Translations under genes and position numbers: made by a program
Assembly (NCBI GenBank): GCA_963789275.1
Contig: CAWBKF010000063.1
Coordinates: forward strand, 47,396-111,395
Length of the DNA: 64,000 nt
Direction: 5' to 3'
From: DAHUYF01 sp963789275
Lineage (GTDB): Bacteria > Pseudomonadota > Alphaproteobacteria > ATCC43930 > CGMCC-115725
In this document: piece by piece, positions 49,041 to 60,156 of the stretch
Layout of the letters: each line of letters opens with the position of its first letter
How positions within the stretch are numbered: position 1 is the first letter of the stretch
The notes under the pieces: model-generated
Seen by the model: only the letters and a program-made list of their open reading frames with translations
The model's database searches: none
Told to the model about the DNA's origin: nothing

Positions 49041-49214
49041 TCAGCGGGGGATCGCGGGATAGCCAGGGATCGGCGTGCCGTAGACCGGGTCCACCGGCTG
49101 GTTCGCGCCGTTGCGCGGCGAATTGGGACCCCAGAGCGGGCCCTCCGTCGCGGTGCAGCCGGCCAGGACCAAAAGCGCCGCGGCGAAGGCCAAGGTGATC
49201 GCCCGTCCCTGCAT
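49041..49214 (-). CDS. Small lipoprotein, 57 residues
   Basis: ATG 49214 has AGGAGG 8 bases upstream. The product MQGRAITLAFAAALLVLAGC is a textbook lipoprotein signal (lipobox LAGC, Cys20), followed by a Pro/Gly/Asn-rich 37-residue tail (NSPRNGANQPVDPVYGTP) ending at TGA 49041. No family known to me. Confidence 0.75.
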   Translation of the reverse strand: MQGRAITLAFAAALLVLAGCTATEGPLWGPNSPRNGANQPVDPVYGTPIPGYPAIPR

Positions 49215-49297
49215 GTGGCATGCCTCCTGCTCTCTCTCAGGAGATAGGCGCGGGAGGCACGCGATACAAGCGTCAGGCGAGACGATCGCCGCCGGCG

Positions 49298-51178
49298 CTA
49301 TCGCTGCGCGGTGGCGATTACCGCGAGAAAGGTCTCGCCATAGCGGTCGAGCTTGCTGCGGCCGACGCCGGGAATGACGCTCATGGCGCCGAGATCACGC
49401 GGCCGGCGGTGCACCATCTCCAGCAGCGTCGCGTCGTGGAAGATGACATAGGGCGGCACGCCCTGCTCGCGCGCCAGCTCCAGCCGGCGCGCCCGCAGCG
49501 CCTCCCACAGCGCCTCGTCGCCCGGCGTCGCGGTGCCGTCGAGCGCGGCCAGCCCGGCGCGGCGCTCGCCGCTTCGCGCGCCGCGGCGACGCGCGGGTTT
49601 CGGCTCGGCCGCCTCGCCGCGAAAGGCCACCGGCACCTCGCCGCGCAGCACGGCGGGCGCGGTCTCGGAGAGATGGAGCCCGCCATGGCCCTCGACATCG
49701 ACATCGAGATGGCCTTGCGCCACGAGCTGGCGGAACACCGACTGCCACTCGCGCTTATCGAGCTCCGTGCCGACGCCGAACGTCCTGAGCTTGTTGTGGC
49801 CGAAGCGCTCGACGCGCTCGGTGAGCTCGCCGCGCAGGACGTCGACGAGATGGCCGACGCCGAAGCGCTGGCCGGTGCGGAAGACCGCGGAAAGCGCCTT
49901 CTGCGCCGCTACCATGCCGTCCCAGACACGCGCCGGCCTGAGGCAATTGTCGCAATTGCCGCAAGTCGGATGCTCGCGCTCGCCGAAATAGCCCAGCAGC
50001 ACCTGGCGCCGGCAGGAAGCGGTCTCGCAGAACCCCAGCAGTGCGTTGAGCTTATGGCGCTCGATGCGGCGCTGGCGCTCGTCGAGCGCGCCGGCGTCGA
50101 GCAGCGCCAGCAGCGCCGTCACATCCGACATGCCGTAGGTCATCCAGGCATCGGCCGGAAGGCCGTCGCGCCCGGCGCGGCCGGTCTCCTGGTAATAGGC
50201 CTCGAGGCTCTTGGGCGCGTCGAGATGGGCGACGAAGCGCACATTGGGCTTGTCGATGCCCATGCCGAAGGCGACGGTCGCGACGATGATGACGCCCTCA
50301 TCCCGCAGGAAGCGCTCCTGGTTGCGCTCGCGCGTCTGCGGATCGAGTCCGGCGTGATAGGGCAGCGCGATGCGGCCGCGCTCGCACAGCCAGGCGGCGA
50401 CGTCCTCGACCCGGCGGCGCGACAGGCAATAGACGATGCCGGCATCGCCCTGATGCTCGGCCGCGAGAAACTGCAGCAGCTGCGCCTTGGCCTCGGCCTT
50501 GGCGACAACGCGGTAGCGGATGTTCGGCCGGTCGAAGCCGGCGGCGAAGACCCGCGCCTCATCGAGCTTGAGCCGCGCCAGGATGTCGCTGCGCGTGGGA
50601 CCGTCGGCGGTGGCGGTGAGCGCCACGCGCGGCACCTCGGGAAAGCGCTCGTGCAGCACCGAGAGCTGCAGGTATTCCGGGCGGAAATCGTGGCCCCATT
50701 GCGAGACGCAATGCGCCTCGTCGATGGCGAAGAGCGCGAGCCGGCAGCGCGCCAGCAGCTCGAGGCAGCGCGGCGTCACCAGCCGCTCGGGCGCGACATA
50801 GACGAGGTCGAGCGCGCCCTGGCGCATCGCCTGCTCCACCTCGACCGCCTCGGCGGCCGACAAGGTCGAATTGAGCCACGCGGCGCGGACGCCGGCCTGG
50901 CGCAGCGCGTCCACCTGGTCCTTCATCAAGGCGATGAGCGGCGAGACGACGATGCCGAGGCCGGGCCTGACCAGCGCCGGGATCTGGTAGCAGAGCGACT
51001 TGCCGCCGCCGGTCGGCATCAGCACCAGCGCATCGCCGCCGGCGATCACATGCTCGATGATCGGCTGCTGCAGCCCGCGGAAATCGCCGTAGCCGAAAAC
51101 CGAGCGCAGGATCTCGAGGGCACGATCCGCGCTCGCGGGGATCGCGCGCGCAACATTCTCCGCACCCTGCATCACCAT
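49298..51178 (-). CDS. recQ: ATP-dependent DNA helicase RecQ
   Basis: 3'-5' helicase of recombination and repair, 626 residues. Walker A MPTGGGKS (about 53-60), DEAH box with CVSQWGHDFRPEY, the motif VI QETGRAGRDG, the zinc-binding RQC region (SCRRQVLLGYFGE then CGNCDNC), and the HRDC domain at the C-terminus (EGVPPYVIFHD-like segment, VIPGVGRSKLDRYGE). Arg-rich linker (KPARRRGARSGERR) before HRDC. Confidence 0.96.
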   Translation of the reverse strand: MVMQGAENVARAIPASADRALEILRSVFGYGDFRGLQQPIIEHVIAGGDALVLMPTGGGKSLCYQIPALVRPGLGIVVSPLIALMKDQVDALRQAGVRAAWLNSTLSAAEAVEVEQAMRQGALDLVYVAPERLVTPRCLELLARCRLALFAIDEAHCVSQWGHDFRPEYLQLSVLHERFPEVPRVALTATADGPTRSDILARLKLDEARVFAAGFDRPNIRYRVVAKAEAKAQLLQFLAAEHQGDAGIVYCLSRRRVEDVAAWLCERGRIALPYHAGLDPQTRERNQERFLRDEGVIIVATVAFGMGIDKPNVRFVAHLDAPKSLEAYYQETGRAGRDGLPADAWMTYGMSDVTALLALLDAGALDERQRRIERHKLNALLGFCETASCRRQVLLGYFGEREHPTCGNCDNCLRPARVWDGMVAAQKALSAVFRTGQRFGVGHLVDVLRGELTERVERFGHNKLRTFGVGTELDKREWQSVFRQLVAQGHLDVDVEGHGGLHLSETAPAVLRGEVPVAFRGEAAEPKPARRRGARSGERRAGLAALDGTATPGDEALWEALRARRLELAREQGVPPYVIFHDATLLEMVHRRPRDLGAMSVIPGVGRSKLDRYGETFLAVIATAQR

Positions 51179-51377
51179 GGCTCCGGGCTTAGCATAAATC
51201 GCGCGTGGCTGAAAGAACGCTGCAGCGGCATCACCGCCCCTACGCCATTGGTGTACACCAGCGAGTCTAAAATCAGCGTACGTCGATGGCGGAGGAGACG
51301 CCGCGGATCAGGCTTCGGACTCATCCTACGCATGCACCCCTCAGCCGCCAAGGCTCGGGGCATTTCAAATGGTGGAG

Positions 51378-51827
51378 TCAACTATACCCCGTGGGAGTGA
51401 AGCGCGCGCCTTCCTCGAGCACGCCCTTGCCGGGGACGTAATTGAGCTCGAGTCGCACGCCGGCGGGATCCTCGAACAGGACGGAATAGTAGCCCGCCGC
51501 CCACGATCCTTCCTCCGGCGGGCGGATGATGGTGATCTCGTGCTGCTTCAGGAACTCGTAGGCGGCATCGACATCCGCCCGGCTTCGGCAGCGAAAGCAG
51601 ACATGATGGAGACCCACTTCGCCCTGGACGAAACGGCGGGCGGCCAATTGTTCGTCGCAGCGCCGAACGCCAAGGGCAGTCCGTCCGCCGACATAGTAGA
51701 TGAAATCGTCGCCGCCGAAGACGCGCTTCAGCCCCAGGAAGGGCAGCAGCGCCTCATAGAACGGCCGGCACTTTTCCCATGCGCTCACCGTCAGCACGAC
51801 ATGCGCCACGCCATTGATCTCGATCAT
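51378..51827 (-). CDS. VOC-superfamily (glyoxalase/dioxygenase fold) protein
   Basis: 149 residues. Two beta-alpha-beta modules with candidate metal ligands His9 (GVAHVVLTV), His in VGLHHVCFRC and Glu in GVRLELNYVPG. Subfamily and substrate unknown. ATG 51827. Confidence 0.82.
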   Translation of the reverse strand: MIEINGVAHVVLTVSAWEKCRPFYEALLPFLGLKRVFGGDDFIYYVGGRTALGVRRCDEQLAARRFVQGEVGLHHVCFRCRSRADVDAAYEFLKQHEITIIRPPEEGSWAAGYYSVLFEDPAGVRLELNYVPGKGVLEEGARFTPTGYS

Positions 51828-52016
51828 CGCCGCCCCCGTCGCCGCACCCGCGGCGCTCGTCGCTGGAGAACTGCTCGCTTAGCACGATTTCATGAGAAGG
51901 AGAACCCGCGCGCAAAAGCGTGTCGCGCCTCCGCGATTTTTCACCACTCCGGCGTTGAACTGCGGCATGCTGTCGGACGCATGGCCGCGCTAGATGCCAG
52001 CACCGGCAAGATAATC

Positions 52017-52559
52017 ATGCAGGTAACACTCCGCCTGGCCGGGCCGGACGACGTGCCGGCGCTCACGGCGCTGATCGCCAACTCCGTCATGGTGCTGCAG
52101 GCGCCGGACTATTCCGAAGCGCAACGCCGCGGCGCTTTGGGAACGGTCTTCGGCGTCGACAGCCGGCTCATCGCGGACAGGACTTACTTCGTCGCGCACT
52201 CCCAAGGCGTCGCGGTCGGATGCGGCGGCTGGAGCCGGCGGCGGACGCTGTTCGGCGGCGACGCCGTCGCGGGAAAGGATGACCAGGAGCTCGATCCCGC
52301 GCGCGACGCGGCGCGCATACGCGCGTTCTTCGTCAAGCCCGGCTGGACGCGGCGCGGTATCGGCGGCCAGATCCTGGCGGCATGCGAAGCGGCGGCCCAA
52401 GCGGCGGGCTTCGCGCAATTCGAGCTCATGGCGACCTTGACCGGCATCGCGCTTTATCGCGCGCATGGCTACGCGTGCCGCGAGCCGCACATGGCACCGC
52501 TGCCCAGCGGTCTCGCGCTGCCGATGGTCAGGATGACGAAGACGGCCGCTTCCCGCTGA
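52017..52559 (+). CDS. GNAT-family N-acetyltransferase
   Basis: About 180 residues. Acetyl-CoA-binding motif A is VKPGWTRRGIGGQILAACE; the C-terminal GIALYRAHGY is the family's final strand-helix. Substrate unknown. ATG 52017 places VTLRLAGPDDVPAL at the N-terminus as usual; an in-frame ATG at 51981 would add 12 residues. Confidence 0.82.
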   Translation: MQVTLRLAGPDDVPALTALIANSVMVLQAPDYSEAQRRGALGTVFGVDSRLIADRTYFVAHSQGVAVGCGGWSRRRTLFGGDAVAGKDDQELDPARDAARIRAFFVKPGWTRRGIGGQILAACEAAAQAAGFAQFELMATLTGIALYRAHGYACREPHMAPLPSGLALPMVRMTKTAASR

Positions 52560-52613
52560 CGCGCTACGGCATGCCACATCCGGAAAAACGCTGCAGCTTC
52601 CGTTACTTATTCC

Positions 52614-52697
52614 GCCGTCCCCGCGAAAGCGGGGACCCAGAGGAAGCGCTCCGCTCACTGCATTTGCGGGCTCTGGATGCCCGCTTTCGCGGGCAAG
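52614..52697. repeat. Dispersed palindromic element, type 1
   Basis: Two hairpins, TCCCCGC-GAAA-GCGGGGA at the left and TGCCCGC-TTTC-GCGGGCA at the right, arranged as arms of a larger inverted repeat (GGACCCAGAG ... CTCTGGATGC). This type of intergenic palindrome is widespread in alphaproteobacterial genomes. Confidence 0.7.
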
Positions 52698-52770
52698 GCG
52701 ATTGTTGAGGAGCGCGTTGCTGCAAGATGCGTGCATGCCGTAGCGCTGACGCGACCGACCCGGCCTTCGC

Positions 52771-53529
52771 TCAGCCGCGCCCGACGAACGGCATCTTCGT
52801 CGCCATGATCGTCATGAACTGCACATTGGCGTCGAGCGGCAGGCTCGCCATGTAGGCGACGGCGCTGGCGACGTGCTGCACATCCATGCGCGGCTCGACC
52901 GCCATCTCGCCGTTGGGCTGCATCACCCCCTTGGTCATGCGGTCGGTCATCTCGGTGGCGGCATTGCCGATGTCGATCTGGCCGCAGGCGATGTCATATT
53001 TGCGGCAATCGAGCGAGATCGTCTTGGTCAGGCCGGTGATGGCGTGCTTGGTCGCGGTATAGGCGACCGACATCGGTCGCGGCGCATGGGCGGAGATCGA
53101 GCCGTTGTTGATGATGCGCCCGCCGCGCGGCGTCTGCGCTTTCATGATCTTGATCGCCTCCTGGGCGCAGAGGAAGGAGCCGGTGAGGTTGGCGTCGACC
53201 ACTTTCTGCCATGCCTCGAAGGGCAGATCCTCCAGCGGCATTGCCGGCGCGCCGGTGCCGGCATTGTTGAAGAGCAGGTCGAGCCGACCGAACGCCTCCT
53301 GGGCGGCGGCGAACAGCGCCTTCACCTGGGCGGGGTTGCCGACATCGGTCGCGACTGCGATGGCGCGCTGGCCCGACGCCTTGCCCAACTCCGCCGTCTT
53401 CTCGAGTGCGTCCTTCCGCCTGCCCGCGAGCGCCACGGCATAGCCCGCCTGCATCAATGCCAGCGCCACGGCCCGGCCGATGCCGCTGCCGGCGCCGGTG
53501 ACGATGGCGGCTTTGTTCGCGCTGCTCAT
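52771..53529 (-). CDS. SDR family oxidoreductase
   Basis: 252 residues, classical SDR: VTGAGSGIGRAVAL, NNAG, IINNGSISAH (catalytic Ser), YTATK. Substrate unknown. ATG 53529 with GGGGAG at the right distance. Divergent from the pimF-like gene by about 190 bases, so possibly co-regulated with acyl-CoA metabolism. Confidence 0.88.
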   Translation of the reverse strand: MSSANKAAIVTGAGSGIGRAVALALMQAGYAVALAGRRKDALEKTAELGKASGQRAIAVATDVGNPAQVKALFAAAQEAFGRLDLLFNNAGTGAPAMPLEDLPFEAWQKVVDANLTGSFLCAQEAIKIMKAQTPRGGRIINNGSISAHAPRPMSVAYTATKHAITGLTKTISLDCRKYDIACGQIDIGNAATEMTDRMTKGVMQPNGEMAVEPRMDVQHVASAVAYMASLPLDANVQFMTIMATKMPFVGRG

Positions 53530-53719
53530 GGCTTCCATCTCCCCTGCTTCAGTCCCGGCGGTTTGCCGCCGATCTGCCGGCGATGGTAGCGCAGCCGGCG
53601 CGAGGCGCCTATCGCCGGAAACAATATTACCGATTAGGGGGATCACCCTTGCCTGGGCGCCGCCTTCGGCTATTGTCGGCGCTGGGCAGCGCCTAGAAGC
53701 AAGAGCCGAGGGAGGAGAG

Positions 53720-55831
<2,112 letters not shown>

Positions 55832-55871
55832 CGTCGTGTCGGCGACTGGCAAGTCCCGAACGCTCCTTGAT

Positions 55872-55970
55872 CGTCATGGCCGTGCTTGTCACGGCCATCC
55901 ACGGGGTTCGGCGCCCCGCAGGAAGACGTGGATGGCCGGAACTCGGCCTTCGGCCGGCCCGGCCATGACG
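55872..55970. repeat. Dispersed palindromic element, type 2
   Basis: Left arm CGTCATGGCC...GGCCATCCACG and right arm CGTGGATGGCC...GGCCATGACG are inverted repeats, each itself able to fold. The arms match a repeat seen in many Hyphomicrobiales-type genomes. Lies between the pimF-like and pimC genes. Confidence 0.75.
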
Positions 55971-56051
55971 GCGGGTGAAGGCCAAGTGTTAGAGTCGGAA
56001 CACTAGACAGGATACGCAGCATCGCGGACGCGACTATAGCAGGAGAACCCC

Positions 56052-57249
56052 ATGGAACTCGCCTTTACCCCCGAGGAGCAGGCTTTCCGCGCAGAAGTCA
56101 AAAGCTTCGTGCGCGACAACCTGCCGGCCGACATCCAGGACAAGATGCTGAACGGCAAGAAGATGGGGCGCGAGGATTTTCTGCGCTGGCACCGGCTGCT
56201 GCACAAGAAGGGCTGGGTCGCGCCCAACTGGCCGGTGGAGCAAGGCGGCACCGGCTGGACGCCGGTCGAGCGCCACATCTTCGAGGATGAGTGCGCCGAA
56301 GCCGGCGCGCCGCCGGTCATCCCGTTCGGCGTCACCATGTGCGGGCCGGTCATCATCCGCTTCGGCAATGACTGGCAGAAGCAGTTCTTCCTGCCGAAGA
56401 TCCTTGTCCGGCGAGCATGTCTGGTGCCAGGGCTTCTCCGAGCCGGGCTCGGGCTCGGACCTGGCCTCGCTCAGGACCAAGGCGGAGCGCGACGGCGACC
56501 ATTACATCGTCAACGGCCAGAAGACCTGGACCACCTCGGCGCAATTCGCCGATTGGATCTTCAACCTGGTGCGCACCGATCCCGCCGCCAAGAAGCAGGA
56601 AGGCATCTCCTTCCTGCTCATCGACATGAAGACGCCGGGCATCACCGTGCGGCCGATCGTCACCATGGATGGCGGCGCCGAGATCAACGAGGTGTTCTTC
56701 GACAACGTCCGTGTCCCGGCCAAGAACCTCGTCGGCGAGGAGAACAAGGGCTGGACCTACGCCAAGTTCCTGCTCGGCAACGAGCGCACCGGCATCGCCC
56801 GCGTCGGCGCCTCCAAGCGCGAGCTGAAGAAATTGAAGGAGGTTGTCCAGAGCGAGCGCGAGGGCGGCCAGCCGCTGGCGGCGAGCCCGCGCTTTCGCGA
56901 CAAGATCGCGGCGCTCGAGGTCGAGCTGATGGCGCTCGAGATCACCAATCTGCGCATGATCGCCGGCATGCGCGGCGGCAAGGGTCCGGGCCCCGAGAGC
57001 TCGATCCTCAAGATCAAGGGCTCGGACATCCAGCAGCGGCTCACCGAGCTCACCATGGAGGCGCTCGGCCCCTACGCCATGCCGTTCTTGCGCGAGGCGC
57101 TGGAAGCCGGCTGGAACGAGGAGCCGATCGGCCCCGACTACGCCGCTCAAGCCGCGCCGCATTATTTCAATTACCGCAAGGTGTCGATCTATGGCGGCTC
57201 GAACGAGATCCAGCGCAACGTGATCTCCAAGATGATGCTCGGACTCTGA
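56052..57249 (+). CDS. pimC: Acyl-CoA dehydrogenase, pimeloyl-CoA dehydrogenase large-subunit type (one-base frame break)
   Basis: About 398 residues. FAD-binding CQGFSEPGSGSDLASL and the C-terminal YGGSNEIQRNVIS are clear; the N-terminal EEQAFRAEVKSFVRDNLP and GWTPVERHIFEDE match PimC. A surplus G at 56406 (CTT G TCC) breaks the frame; ignoring it gives KILSGEHVWCQGFSEPG. Pairs with the next gene as large and small subunits. ATG behind AGGAGAA. Confidence 0.87.
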
Positions 57250-57265
57250 GAGCTGGGGCGGGACC

Positions 57266-58411
57266 ATGGACTTTGATTTCAGCGAGGAACAGCGGCTGCT
57301 CGACGAGTCCGTGCGGCGGCTGGTGAAGGACGCCTACGACATCGCCAAGCGCAGGAGCTACATGGCCGAGCCCGAGGGATTCAGCCGCGCGCTCTGGGCG
57401 CGCTATGCCGAGCTCGGGCTGCTGGGCCTGCCCTTTGCCGAGAGCGAGGGCGGCTTCGGCGGCACCGCGGTGGAGACCATGATCGTCATGGAGAGCTTCG
57501 GCCGCGGCCTCGTGCTCGAGCCCTATCTTCCCTCGGTCGTGCTCGGCGGCGGCCTGATCTCGCTCGCCGGCAGCGCCGCGCAGAAGCAGGCGATCCTGCC
57601 GCTTGTCGCTTCCGGCAAGCTGCTGCTTGCCTTCGCCCATGGCGAGCGCCAGGCGCGCTATGAGCTGGCGGATGTCGAGACCACGGCCAAGCGCGACGGC
57701 GCCTCCTGGGTGCTCAGCGGGCACAAGGGCGTGGTGCTCGGCGGCGACAGCGCCGGCACGCTCATCGTCTCCGCGCGGAGCGCTGGGGCGAGCCGCGAGT
57801 GCCACGGCATCACGCTGTTCCTGGTCGACGCCAAGGCGAAAGGCGTCGCCATACGGGGATATCCCACCGTCGACGGGCTGCGCGCGGCCGAAGTGACGCT
57901 CGACAGCGTGCGTGTTCCCGGCGATGCCGTGCTCGGCGCGCCGGACGGGGCCTATCCCGTGATCGAGCGCGCCGTCGACCGGGCGCTCGCGGCGCTCGCC
58001 GCCGAGGCGGTCGGCATCATGGAGACGCTCAACGCCGCGACCCTCGACTACCTCAAGACGCGCAAGCAGTTCGGCGTGCCGATCGGCTCCTTCCAGGCGC
58101 TGCAGCATCGCATGGCCGACATGGTGGTGGAGCACGAGCAGTCGAAATCCATGGCGGTGCTGGCGGCGCTCTCGGCCGACCTCGCCGACGCCGGCGAGCG
58201 GCGCCGGGTGATCTCGGCCGCCAAGGTGCAGATCGGCAAGTCCGGCCGCTTCGTCGGCCAGCAGGCGATCCAGCTCCATGGCGGCATCGGCATGACCGAC
58301 GAATACCTCGCCGGCCACTACTTCAAGCGCCTGACCATGATCGACCAGACCTTCGGCGACACCGACCACCACCTGGATCGTTTCGCGGAAGTGACTTTGC
58401 CGCCAGGTTAG
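57266..58411 (+). CDS. pimD: Acyl-CoA dehydrogenase, pimeloyl-CoA dehydrogenase small-subunit type
   Basis: 381 residues. SEEQRLLDESVRRLV, GLPFAESEGGFGG, QFGVPIGSFQALQHRMADM and HGGIGMTDEY are family hallmarks. The small subunits of these heteromers often lack the catalytic Glu, and none is evident here at the usual C-terminal position. 16 bases after pimC. Its last 162 bases recur in diverged form at 59655-59816. Confidence 0.9.
   Translation: MDFDFSEEQRLLDESVRRLVKDAYDIAKRRSYMAEPEGFSRALWARYAELGLLGLPFAESEGGFGGTAVETMIVMESFGRGLVLEPYLPSVVLGGGLISLAGSAAQKQAILPLVASGKLLLAFAHGERQARYELADVETTAKRDGASWVLSGHKGVVLGGDSAGTLIVSARSAGASRECHGITLFLVDAKAKGVAIRGYPTVDGLRAAEVTLDSVRVPGDAVLGAPDGAYPVIERAVDRALAALAAEAVGIMETLNAATLDYLKTRKQFGVPIGSFQALQHRMADMVVEHEQSKSMAVLAALSADLADAGERRRVISAAKVQIGKSGRFVGQQAIQLHGGIGMTDEYLAGHYFKRLTMIDQTFGDTDHHLDRFAEVTLPPG
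58250..58411 (+). repeat. Parental copy of duplicated pimD 3' end
   Basis: The last 54 codons of pimD including its stop. The copy at 59655-59816 has the same length with no gaps; I count 15 base differences of 162, most of them synonymous. Confidence 0.9.
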
Positions 58412-58463
58412 TTGGCGGCAGGCGCGAAACTCGAAACCCGCGGGCCTTGCCGGCCACGCGATC

Positions 58464-59546
58464 CTATGGTTCCTCGGCGCTCGCCTCCGCTTCCTCCAAT
58501 AAGCGCCGCCAGTTCTCCGGGGTGAGGCGCTCCATCGCGGCGACATACTCCTCGACCACGAACGGTGCAGTTTCTCCGTGCGTCACGTCGAAGAAAAAAT
58601 CGGCGATCAGCGAGCTCACCGCATGGACAGCCTCGTGGCGGTCCAGACCCTCCGCAGTCAGACGTTGCACGGTCGGCCCCACCTGCGGCGGATCGCTGGC
58701 CGCAATCTGGTTCTCAACGATGGTGTGCATGGTGGCATGCACCGTGTCATTGCCCGTGCGAATGCCTGCGCGTCGATGGTAATGTTCGACCCTGAGGATG
58801 CGCTCCTGTTCGTCCAGCGCCAGCCAGTCGCTTGGATCGGGTGCCACGGCAGGATCATAGCCTTCGAACAAGCCGTCCTCCTCCTCGTCTTCGGAGAAAG
58901 CCGGATCCGCCTCGTCGTCGTCCTCTTCTCCACCGAACTCGGAGAAATCGAAACCGTCCTCGCCCACCGAGCGGCGCAGCCGTTCGAGCCGCTGTCTCAC
59001 CTGTGCGGGGGTTTCGCCCGGCCCCGGGACGTAGAGCGGCCTGCCGTCGCAGCCGAACTCGAAGCGACTGTCGCAGGCATCGGTTGAGACGTCCCCGAAC
59101 AACAGCTCTGCCGTCTTGTACTCCCGCGCCGGCTCGAGGCCGATCGATCGTGCATAGGCGACGAGATCGCGCAGTAATTTTCGCGCGTAGCTGGGCTCGA
59201 CCGCCGCGAAAGGCACCCCGACCGCCATGACCTCGACGATTTCGTCCAGCTCTGACAACTCGACCTGGCGGAAGACGACATCCTTGACCCCAAGACAAAA
59301 GACGTCGAGGAGGAAAGTCGCCATGGTGAACCCCGCAGACGGGGTTCCGCGGGCCAGGAGGAGCGTCCCCATGCCGCTCTCGAACAGGCCGTCCTGCAAG
59401 AGGCAGCGATGGATGGGCGCAAGCGCCAGGCGTTGGACGCGGCTCGCGAGGGAACCTCCGGCATCGGCGTGCCGGCGTCGCTCGGCAAGCAGTTTCTTGC
59501 GCCGCGCGGCTTTGGCTCCACGTCGCTGCGCGATCGATGATGACAT
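58464..59546 (-). CDS. Uncharacterised accessory protein, 360 residues
   Basis: Not recognised with certainty. Layout: a basic N-terminus (RRGAKAARRKKLLAERRR), a conserved segment GMGTLLLARGTPSAGFTMATFLLDVFCLGVKDVVF that I have seen as a block in hypothetical proteins, a small-charged middle with a strongly acidic stretch (FGGEEDDDEADPAFSEDEEEDG, about residues 205-226), and a helical end (HYHRRAGIRTGND, VHATMHTIVENQIA) resembling DUF1841-type sequences. Probably cytoplasmic. Faces pimD convergently inside an insert bounded by the duplicated pimD end. Confidence 0.6.
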   Translation of the reverse strand: MSSSIAQRRGAKAARRKKLLAERRRHADAGGSLASRVQRLALAPIHRCLLQDGLFESGMGTLLLARGTPSAGFTMATFLLDVFCLGVKDVVFRQVELSELDEIVEVMAVGVPFAAVEPSYARKLLRDLVAYARSIGLEPAREYKTAELLFGDVSTDACDSRFEFGCDGRPLYVPGPGETPAQVRQRLERLRRSVGEDGFDFSEFGGEEDDDEADPAFSEDEEEDGLFEGYDPAVAPDPSDWLALDEQERILRVEHYHRRAGIRTGNDTVHATMHTIVENQIAASDPPQVGPTVQRLTAEGLDRHEAVHAVSSLIADFFFDVTHGETAPFVVEEYVAAMERLTPENWRRLLEEAEASAEEP

Positions 59547-59958
59547 GGCTGATCCCCAGGAAGAATTTTCGTCCAGGCTATTTCAAGTTCGACACGCCGT
59601 CCAGACCGCAGGGGCGGCTGCTGGATCGACTCGGGGTGTCATTCGACAGCCGTCTTCTTCGGCCAGCAGGCAATCCAGCTCCATGGCGGCATCGGCATGA
59701 CCGGCGAACACCTCGCCGGCCATTACTTCAAGCGTCTGACCATGATCGACCAGACCTTCGGCGACGCCGACCACCACCTGGATCGTTTCGCAGAAGTGAC
59801 GCTGCCGGCGGGGTGAGCGGCGTTATCGATAACTCCCGCTCTCGCGAAAATCTTCCGCTCTCGGCCTAATCGGCTATCGAAGTCACACCTCTCGTAGCCC
59901 CTCCCCGCGCGAGCGGGCTTTGGATCATATATATCGTGTGGTCGCTCGATGAGTTTCG
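59547..59958. other. 412-base non-coding stretch containing the pimD remnant
   Basis: Between the divergent accessory gene and the zinc-ribbon gene. Only the pimD 3' copy (59655-59816) is recognisable. The ~108 bases before it are the right flank of the insert and carry no clear signal. Confidence 0.5.
59655..59816 (+). pseudogene. Displaced copy of the pimD 3' end
   Basis: Codes for FFGQQAIQLHGGIGMTGEHL to VTLPAG and its own TGA stop; five residues of 53 differ from pimD. No start codon or upstream gene body belongs to it; homology ends abruptly at its left boundary. The open frame and mostly synonymous differences mean it was under selection until recently. Confidence 0.88.
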
Positions 59959-60156
59959 CTATCGGGCCTTGAGATGCGGCTGATAGTGGTTATGGCTCAC
60001 GATGCACGTCTGCTCACGACCGCACTCTACGCAGACGAATACCTGTTCGTCCAAATCAAGGGTAGGGTTGACTGACTCGACCACCTCCTTAAGCCGTAAC
60101 TCGCTAGCGCAGTGGCCGCAGCGCGCCGCGGACGGCGGTTCGACGTGGGTGCGCAT
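59959..60156 (-). CDS. Small zinc-ribbon protein
   Basis: 65 residues with two CxxC pairs (CGHC near residue 13 and CVEC near residue 43), a typical zinc ribbon, and a His-containing tail (SHNHYQPH). The pattern ASELRLKEV then FVCVECGREQ recalls a multi-copy small family in Bradyrhizobium-like genomes. Function unknown. ATG 60156 with AAAGGAAA upstream. Lower GC than the core. Confidence 0.7.
   Translation of the reverse strand: MRTHVEPPSAARCGHCASELRLKEVVESVNPTLDLDEQVFVCVECGREQTCIVSHNHYQPHLKAR

Noticed and set aside
58250..59816. Transposon or phage origin for the pimD insert
   Set aside because: No transposase, integrase or terminal inverted repeats; the flanking repeats are coding sequence of the host gene.
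59537..59869. A 110-residue frame over the pimD remnant
   Set aside because: It is in a different frame from the remnant and shows no motif; the only meaningful sequence there is the pimD 3' copy.
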